From Gyrodactylus bullatarudis (taxonomy: Eukaryota; Platyhelminthes; Monogenea; Gyrodactylidea; Gyrodactylidae), in assembly GCA_012064415.1 (NCBI GenBank), contig SSNU01003024.1:1-13474 (forward strand): a stretch of DNA of 13,474 bases, read 5' to 3'. Both the position numbers and the translations under genes were made by a program. A model generated the notes under the pieces. That model searched no databases and had not been told where the DNA came from. It was given only the letters and a program-made list of their open reading frames with translations. Positions 8,566 through 13,474 of the stretch are shown piece by piece. Each line of letters opens with the position of its first letter. Position 1 is the first letter of the stretch.

Positions 8566-10103
8566 TTAATAAGATATATTTTCCAGGTAAAATCGATAAA
8601 TGTCACCATCGATAACTAAGAAAATTATCTTTTCGTCATTTTCCCGGCCGAAACAGATGGAGGATATTTCACAGAATTCATTAAACTTTGCCAGAGATTT
8701 CATTCGAATTTCCTTTTTCTGTATTTCAAACGTTAGCGAGAAAAGTTTATTTGTAACTTTGTCGAAGATGAATATTTCCCCGTCATCTGAAATGTCAGCA
8801 AAGGTAATGCCTATTCCTTCTCGGATGTAATGATCGAATTTGATTGATTCCTAAACGTTTCATTAATTATTACAGCATGAAAATTTACAAAATTATCATC
8901 ATTATTCTCATTTGATGATTTAACATTGTGTCATGTTTAGATGAATGCAATCATGAAAACATGTTAAATCTTTATGATTTATGAAATCGAATCCAGCTCT
9001 ATCTAATAAATAATAAATTTTCAGTTTAAGATTTGCGAGAGAAAATCGATTAGCAATTCGATGACATAATTAATTAATTAATGTGTATCAATATTATCAT
9101 TAAAATTCTAATAATTCAGATAATTCAAGTAACCATGACAATCTTGAAATTCTTTGATAGTAGCTTGAAAATACTGTGAATATCGAAAGTGAAAGAGGGA
9201 GTCTATGATTTTTGTTTGAATAGCTCAGAAAAAATTTATTTCTCCTCATATATACCGTGTTAACTCAATAGAAAATTAACTTGAATGATCATGTTAACAT
9301 AAATCTTGACTAACATTCTTCTTTAAATAATTGAGATTTATCAGGAGTAGGCCAAAGGATTGTCGTTGAGTATCCTTTGGTTTTATAATGATCCATAAGA
9401 GATTATTCAAATTATCCTTGAAAAGAAATCGAAAATTCCACTCTGGAAAATTCCTTCCGAAATTGAAGGAGGAATATTTTGTATTGAAATTATCACTCAA
9501 AATTATAAGGGAAGATATTGAGTCTGTATCAGGTATCCTCCTAATAATCATGTAAAGAGAATCCTTATTCTCTATAGCGACATCAGCATAACGCTCATAA
9601 TCAAACAGTTTCGTTGTATGTTCCACAATACCTTTATTATTGAGGAATAGGGCAAGGCTTTTTTGATCCTGATTCAGTTCCCGACCAATTATATAGATAC
9701 CTTTGGGAGAAAAAGTGAACTTTATCGGGAAAATGTCTGTCTTGTGATTGATGTGAATGATTTTTATTCCAAAACTATCCTCTACAAATATATAGGGAAA
9801 ATTCAATAGCGTAATGTATAAGTTATGTTGATAGTATTTTATCGTAAATATTGGATGCTTCATACGATTAAATTCATTATCTTCCAGGTTTAACATTCGA
9901 TAAATATCCTTTCTAGTAAGACATTTAAAGAGACGATCAGCATTCGTGTTACACGTATTCTTTCGTCGATTAAGAAATATCTTGTGCTCATAACTTGGTC
10001 GTTTAATCTTCCAAAACTTAATAGGAGATTTTGATGATGTCGAATGCTGGTCAGATAGGGAATCTTCATAGGCAATTTGGAATTGATCAGAATTGAACAT
10101 CAT
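8566..10103 (-). CDS. Unidentified two-exon (or more) gene, probable beta-propeller protein
   Basis: Exon 10103-9315 is 263 codons long. Donor AAT|GTTAGT and acceptor GTTTAG|GAA bound an intron at 9314-8851. Exon 8850-8566 ends at TAA 8568-8566, giving 357 residues. Both splice ends are in phase 0, and the second exon is open throughout, which supports the join. Residues 1-80 are basic and Ser-rich (STSSKSPIKFWKIKRP). Residues 85-353 are alternating short hydrophobic strands, for example FSPKGIYIIGRE (131-142), YADVAIENKDSLYMI (172-186), FADISDDGEIFIFD (280-293) and IIFLVIDGDIYRFYLE (338-353). These resemble blades of NHL- or SGL-type propellers, which bind proteins or RNA. No signal peptide or membrane segment is evident. 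The start is uncertain: the frame stays open upstream to a TGA near 10160, including PYHHYGRIRDV before the Met pair, and an AG at 10147-10146 could be an acceptor. If so, the N-terminus lies in exons further upstream. The gene is confident; the fold is inference. Confidence 0.75.
8851..9314 (-). other. Intron of the propeller-like gene
   Basis: It starts GTTAGT and ends TTTAG. Its interior is A+T-rich with stops in all frames and includes an (ATTA)n run near 9068-9082. Removing it joins residues LKKN to ESIKFDHY without changing frame. Without splicing the first exon would end six codons later at TAA 9296-9294. Confidence 0.7.
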
Positions 10104-10145
10104 AACGTCTCTAATCCTCCCATAGTGGTGGTATGGAGTATAAAA

Positions 10146-10600
10146 CTTTTTATTTCAATGTCAGATACTTAACTATACTCATTGTCATCTCTCTGCATTC
10201 TTCATTTTTTCTAATTATTAATATTTGCAAGCAAACAAAATTATTGTATAGAATTATTAATAGAAATCCGAGATGTGAATAGTTGAAGCAACAGCTTCAT
10301 TTTTCTTTCTTGATAGATTCGTTAGTATCATCAATTAATTGTTAATTTTTATTCATTGATTTTATGAATAATATATGTTAAAATAACCAACGATAAGAGA
10401 GAAGAATGTAGAGAATATTTACTGAAATTGCCAATGAAATTATGCTTTAATAAAGCTTTTGATTGTAGTACAACAGCCTAGACCAGTTATCGATTTGTTG
10501 AAAAATTCATTTTTTACGGATAATTATCTGATTAAATAATGTTCTCTAGTTTACAATGATCAGGAATTATTTGCATGATTAAGAAAAAATTTTAATTTGA
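10146..10600. other. Spacer upstream of the minus-strand gene
   Basis: This is where a promoter or upstream exons of the propeller-like gene would lie. I see no TATA box or exon I can defend. A short open piece (MQRDDNEY, minus, near 10198-10175) with a GTTAAG after it is not convincing. Confidence 0.4.
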
Positions 10601-10741
10601 CAAAAAACAAGGATTCCAAACACTCTAATTCTTCTATTTATTTTGTGGGTGAAGAAGAAATTCTTCATCAATCACTTTAAGCCAAATCTGTGTGTTCAAA
10701 AAAACTACTCTTATAACCTTCAATTACCCTGGCCTATGTGA
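10601..10741 (+). pseudogene. Penelope-like element fragment, copy 3: last 46 codons of the endonuclease
   Basis: The frame is open from 10601 to TGA 10739-10741. RIPN aligns with the KCPN of copy 2. KKKFFINHFKPNLCVQK then aligns with REKFFIMGEDPNLCIQK, and NLQLPWPM ends at the same place as LQLPWPN. Upstream of 10601 a stop closes the frame and no endonuclease core is found, so this is another 5'-truncated copy. Its codons differ widely from copies 1 and 2, indicating another lineage or greater age. Confidence 0.78.
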
Positions 10742-10808
10742 GCTTTTTCACCTTTCTCTCCACTGTTGCTATTTATTGGAGAGTTTTGGTGTTTTTTCAG
10801 CTCACATA
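10735..10808 (+). other. Stem-loop spanning the PLE copy 3 stop codon
   Basis: TATGTGAGCT (10735-10744, containing the TGA) pairs perfectly over 10 bp with AGCTCACATA (10799-10808). CACC (10749-10752) pairs with GGTG (10788-10791), and CTCTCC (10756-10761) with GGAGAG (10778-10783), leaving a 16-nt loop. All pairings nest, giving a long extended hairpin. Outer and inner stems match those of copy 2 in position but not in sequence. Confidence 0.72.
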
Positions 10809-10898
10809 TAATCTAATTTTCAACTTTTACCATACTTCTTTCAAAATTTGTAAAATATTATTTTCAATGAATTCTTAACTTTTATCATTATTTATGTG

Positions 10899-10937
10899 TC
10901 ACTACTGATGAACCATAAAGAAATGTACAGTTAGTGA
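10899..10937 (+). ncRNA. Hammerhead-ribozyme-like motif in the PLE copy 3 tail
   Basis: Stem I is TCACTA (10899-10904) with TAGTGA (10932-10937). The core CTGATGA (10905-10911) is exact, followed by an 8-nt segment (10912-10919) and GAAA (10920-10923). A tiny stem III could form from TG and CA in TGTACA. The 8-nt stem II region does not pair and the base expected to be U before the cleavage site is G, so activity is unlikely. This is a type I layout with minimal stem III, the kind reported in PLE terminal repeats. Confidence 0.4.
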
Positions 10938-11044
10938 ATAAAATTACCTTTTCTTATATACCTACAAATATGATTCTAAGCGGATTTTCGGACGTTTTTG
11001 ATAAATTACGTGAATCATATCATCGCCAAAATTCTTCTATCATC

Positions 11045-11160
11045 TTAAGCTAATTGATATGAAGTTGATTTTTACAGAAATCTCGATTTTTTCATCAAGA
11101 ATTCGAATAAGTTTAAGATTTTTTTGGAATCCTACTCATGTTGCCCACTTTTACCATTTG
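11045..11160 (+). repeat. Left arm of foldback element
   Basis: It pairs with 11487-11612 and begins TTAAGCTAATTGATATGAAG. Confidence 0.8.
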
Positions 11161-11486
11161 AAGAAAAAATTCTGGAAAAAAATTATTTTTCTGAAAAATA
11201 TGTTCATTTTTTAAATTCCCATTTGGCGCCAAAATCCCATTATTTCGAACTTAGACTTGAAAATTTTTGTTTATTTGAAAGTGGAAGGCTGGTCGAAAGA
11301 TTTTTTTTAAGATCAAGATTAGACAAGAAAATCAATTCAACTGGTCTCCCTGCAACCCTCTTGGGAATCTCTTCTACTTCCTGGAGAAATTGTCTCCTCA
11401 ACTTCCGACCTGGGTTTCAGTATCAATTCTAATTTAAAAACTGATCCATTGTCAAATTCGCCTAGAATTAAGTCACATTGTATGCC

Positions 11487-11612
11487 CAAATTGTTAAAGT
11501 GGGCTACATGAGTAGGATCCCAAAAAATCTTTATCAAATTCGAATTCTTGTTGAAAAGAATGAGATTTCTGTAAAAATCATAGATTCCCAACTTCATATC
11601 AACCAACTTTAT
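11487..11612 (-). repeat. Right arm of foldback element
   Basis: Reverse complement of 11045-11160. On the minus strand it reads GGTTGATATGAAGTTGGGAA near its outer end, the most complete version of the arm in the window. Confidence 0.8.
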
Positions 11613-12261
11613 CTCAAAACACTTTATCTATTAACAGTTAGATAAAAATATCCAATTTCAGAAAAACTTTTTTCGGGTATTTGGGCAAAATGTACCGCTT
11701 TTTGAATTTCGAAAAAGCCCCAATATTTTGAGCTTATCCAATTGACTGAAATCATGAAAAATTTTGAATTCAAAATTAAGGCATTTTCGAAATTTGAAAT
11801 ACGGTCTTTTTTAGGCTAGATTGAACTTAACTTGGGGTAGTCTCTATCTAATTCTAGGATAGTGTGATGTCTCATGAATTGACCAATCAGAGAAGAATGA
11901 AGCGCCAATCTCAGGATATATAGATTGATGCTACAGGGTCTAAGTTGCTTGATCTTACTCTGCAATTTACACGATCGAATAAAGCTATTCCGATGAATTT
12001 TACGCTAGCTCGAAATTTAAAATGTCTCCATATATTGACAAAATTTTTTTTTCTTAAATCAGTTAAAGTTAAGGTTCTTCTCGAAACCAAATACATGAAA
12101 GTGCGATATAATTTCTTCATACTTAAACAAAGATTTTGATTTTTCAAAAATAATAGTTGTTAAAATTAACTAAATAAGAAAAAATTTCCTTTCTCTGAGA
12201 CAACTCGTTATGCTCTAAATATTTTAAATATTAATCGAGAAGAACCTTAGTTAAAGTGTAA
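11613..12261. other. No gene seen; contains one imperfect inverted repeat
   Basis: Apart from the inverted repeat at 11695-11804, only overlapping short frames on both strands (11911-12147) occur, with nothing to support either. Confidence 0.45.
11695..11804. repeat. Imperfect 25-bp inverted repeat
   Basis: 11695-11719 and 11780-11804 are reverse complements at 20 of 25 positions, both ending in CCG and GGC/GCC. Part of the match comes from a TTTCGAAA core that is itself palindromic, so the true signal is weaker than the length suggests. Confidence 0.5.
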
Positions 12262-12365
12262 CTTTTGAATCGGTTCCCAAAATTCTTCAGAAAACTCTGA
12301 TACCTTGATGTAAAAATGAGATTTTTGTAAAAATCATGAATTCTCAAATTTATCCAGAATAGCTG
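12262..12365 (-). repeat. Lone arm of the foldback family
   Basis: On the minus strand it reads GAGAATTCATGATTTTTAC, then AAAAATCTCATTTTTACATC, and ends in GGGAACCGATTCAAAAG. It matches the arms at 11487-11612 in its first half and those at 2254-2320 and 2581-2650 in its second half. No partner arm was found nearby, so it is a solo or truncated copy. Confidence 0.65.
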
Positions 12366-13347
12366 TATGTCGAATTCTGTAAAAGATGCTAAAAACCATT
12401 TAGAAGCTCTAACGAAGTTAGCTACTTGGAAGCCTAATATTACATTAATTTTTTTCAATATAATATTACTCTTGGTTATGAGACTGATCGCAAAAGTGGT
12501 ACCTTGAGTGAGTACGAGCTGAATTGAAATAACTTTTGCTGATGAAAAATTTGAATTAAACCGTGGTAATTAATTGTAATTCAAATTTTTAAGATTTTTA
12601 TCATTCTTCTTGATTAAGAAATATTGAAAATTTGAACATCCTGTTATCCAAATGATACCAAATATATCTTGGTTGGATGTTATTTTGATTAATGATAAAA
12701 TTATTATTTAGGACATGATAGAAAAAGTAAAATTCAACTATTCTATCAAATTAATTTCCCAATTTAAAGCCATGATTAATTACATTTGTATTCAAGTTGA
12801 AATTCTATTTTTAAAACTTTAATCTTGCCTAAATAGTTGAAAATTTTTAGATTCAATTGTGACAAATTTATAAATTATATACTTTGTAGTCAATGACTAA
12901 AAGTCATTGTAGTTTTGAAATAATATGCGAATACGAACAAATATAGTACCATTTAAGAAAATTTAATTAATTTTAACTGCAAGAATACAATTAATCTTGA
13001 GTTCAATCATGATATTGAAATATATTATATAAAAGCCGCTTTAAAAAATTTGAAAAAATTTTCAAGACTCAAAAGGAAGATGAAAAAACGATGAAAAGTA
13101 TGTTGGGGAGGGGATTATTTTGTACAAGCTTAAAATCAGATAACGTTGGTCCAAACAATATTCCTACATTTTCCATAAGAAAATATTAAAAATTCTAAAT
13201 TTTCAGAAAACTAAAGCAAACCTAGTCTATAAATCCATTTTTGAAATCAAACTATATCAAATCGTTCAGTTAACCAAGTATTAAAATTACGAACCCGTTG
13301 AAGCCTGTTAAACTCTATAGTAACGAAGAAAGTTTTTTATTCTACTC
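12366..13347. other. No gene seen
   Basis: AT-rich with stops in all frames at short intervals. The only notable local structure is the small perfect hairpin at 12891-12909. Confidence 0.45.
12891..12909. repeat. Perfect 8-bp hairpin
   Basis: CAATGACT, a 3-nt loop AAA, then AGTCATTG. It is short enough to occur by chance in a window this long. Confidence 0.6.
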
Positions 13348-13474
13348 ATCTCTTCTACTTCCTGGAGAAATTGTCTCCTTAACTTTGGACCTGGGTTTCA
13401 GTATCTCTGATGGACTTAAAATTGACCCTCTCTCTAATCTCCCTAAAATAAAATCCACTATTTTCTCAATTCTA
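13348..13474. repeat. Fragment of the foldback element interior, cut by the window edge
   Basis: 13348-13405 matches 11367-11424 at 55 of 58 positions (TCTACTTCCTGGAGAAATTG is common to both). Weaker similarity continues to the window end against 11425-11490. By analogy with 11045-11612, an arm would be expected just beyond the right edge. No left arm precedes it. Confidence 0.75.

Larger units (their letters stand above)
10601..10970 (+). mobile_element. PLE copy 3 with its 3' tail
   Basis: The tail repeats the plan of copy 2: stop codon inside a stem-loop, ATTTGTAAAATATTATTT near 10846, then a hammerhead-like core at 10899-10937. The right border is not defined by anything I can see. The foldback element begins about 75 bases further on. 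Confidence 0.6.
11045..11612. mobile_element. AT-rich foldback element with a longer internal region
   Basis: The left arm 11045-11160 and right arm 11487-11612 are reverse complements with moderate divergence; the left arm lacks about 10 bases present in the right. Shared landmarks include ATTTTTACAGAAATCTC, CAAGAATTCGAAT, CCTACTCATGT and GCCCACTTT. The 326-nt interior carries the family's left segment (11222-11270) and a block (11367-11424) that recurs at 13348-13405. On the minus strand one frame stays open from the right arm into this block (11606-11340). I take it as relic or chance, since the arms themselves are non-coding in the other copies. Confidence 0.65.

Noticed and set aside
8600..8830. 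76-codon plus-strand open frame
   Set aside because: It is antisense to the last exon of the minus-strand gene, whose reading is supported by phase and by blade-like repeats.
9890..10075. 61-codon minus-strand frame
   Set aside because: It overlaps the 269-codon frame in another register.
11124..11432. 102-codon plus-strand frame across a foldback arm and interior
   Set aside because: It starts inside a non-coding inverted arm. The minus-strand frame over the shared block is the one kept in the second copy, and even that is doubtful.
12231..12458. 75-codon minus-strand frame resembling 11606-11340 in translation
   Set aside because: The resemblance (DFYKNLI and DFYRNLI) comes from both lying in the same repeated arm, not from a protein family.
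1..13474. tRNA, rRNA, CRISPR arrays, bacterial operons
   Set aside because: None seen on either strand. Base composition, an intron and PLEs argue for a eukaryotic nuclear genome.

Overview
The window looks like nuclear DNA of an AT-rich invertebrate animal. It is roughly 70% A+T by eye, has no closely packed genes, and shows an intron-split gene and decayed retroelements. The retroelements are Penelope-like elements (PLEs) carrying a GIY-YIG endonuclease. Together with the base composition and some short intron-like segments, they make a flatworm such as a schistosome-like trematode my best guess. That guess rests on family resemblance and is not proven by the sequence.

Region by region. 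Positions 1-960 hold two truncated PLE 3' ends pointing away from each other. They share a 145-bp inverted repeat with one mismatch, and the rightward copy runs into a 3' tail with a stem-loop over its stop codon and a hammerhead-ribozyme-like remnant. Positions 1137-1907 (minus strand) hold coding-like segments with good splice-site matches but several in-frame stops, probably a decayed gene. Three AT-rich foldback (inverted-repeat) elements of one family lie at about 2016-2650, 4216-4620 and 11045-11612. A lone arm of the family is at 12262-12365 and an internal-region fragment at 13348-13474. Between these lie long stretches (2656-4215, 4621-8490, 12366-13347) in which I see no gene.

The one convincing intact gene is on the minus strand at 8566-10103. 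It has a 789-nt exon, a 464-nt intron and a 285-nt terminal exon that join in phase to give about 357 residues resembling a beta-propeller. Its 5' end is not settled, because the frame stays open upstream to about 10157. A third, more diverged PLE 3' end lies at 10601-10970.

The most interesting signal is in the PLE tails. The copies at 475-960 and 10601-10970 have quite different sequences but fold into the same two-part stem-loop starting at the stop codon, with both sides of the stems changed together. Each is followed by a hammerhead-like core with identical internal spacing (7 + 8 + 4 nt). PLEs are known to carry hammerhead ribozymes in their terminal repeats; the stop-codon stem-loop is something I do not recognise as described. 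Apart from the 269-codon frame, open frames of 60-100 codons are about as frequent here as expected by chance in DNA this AT-rich, so I did not annotate them as genes.
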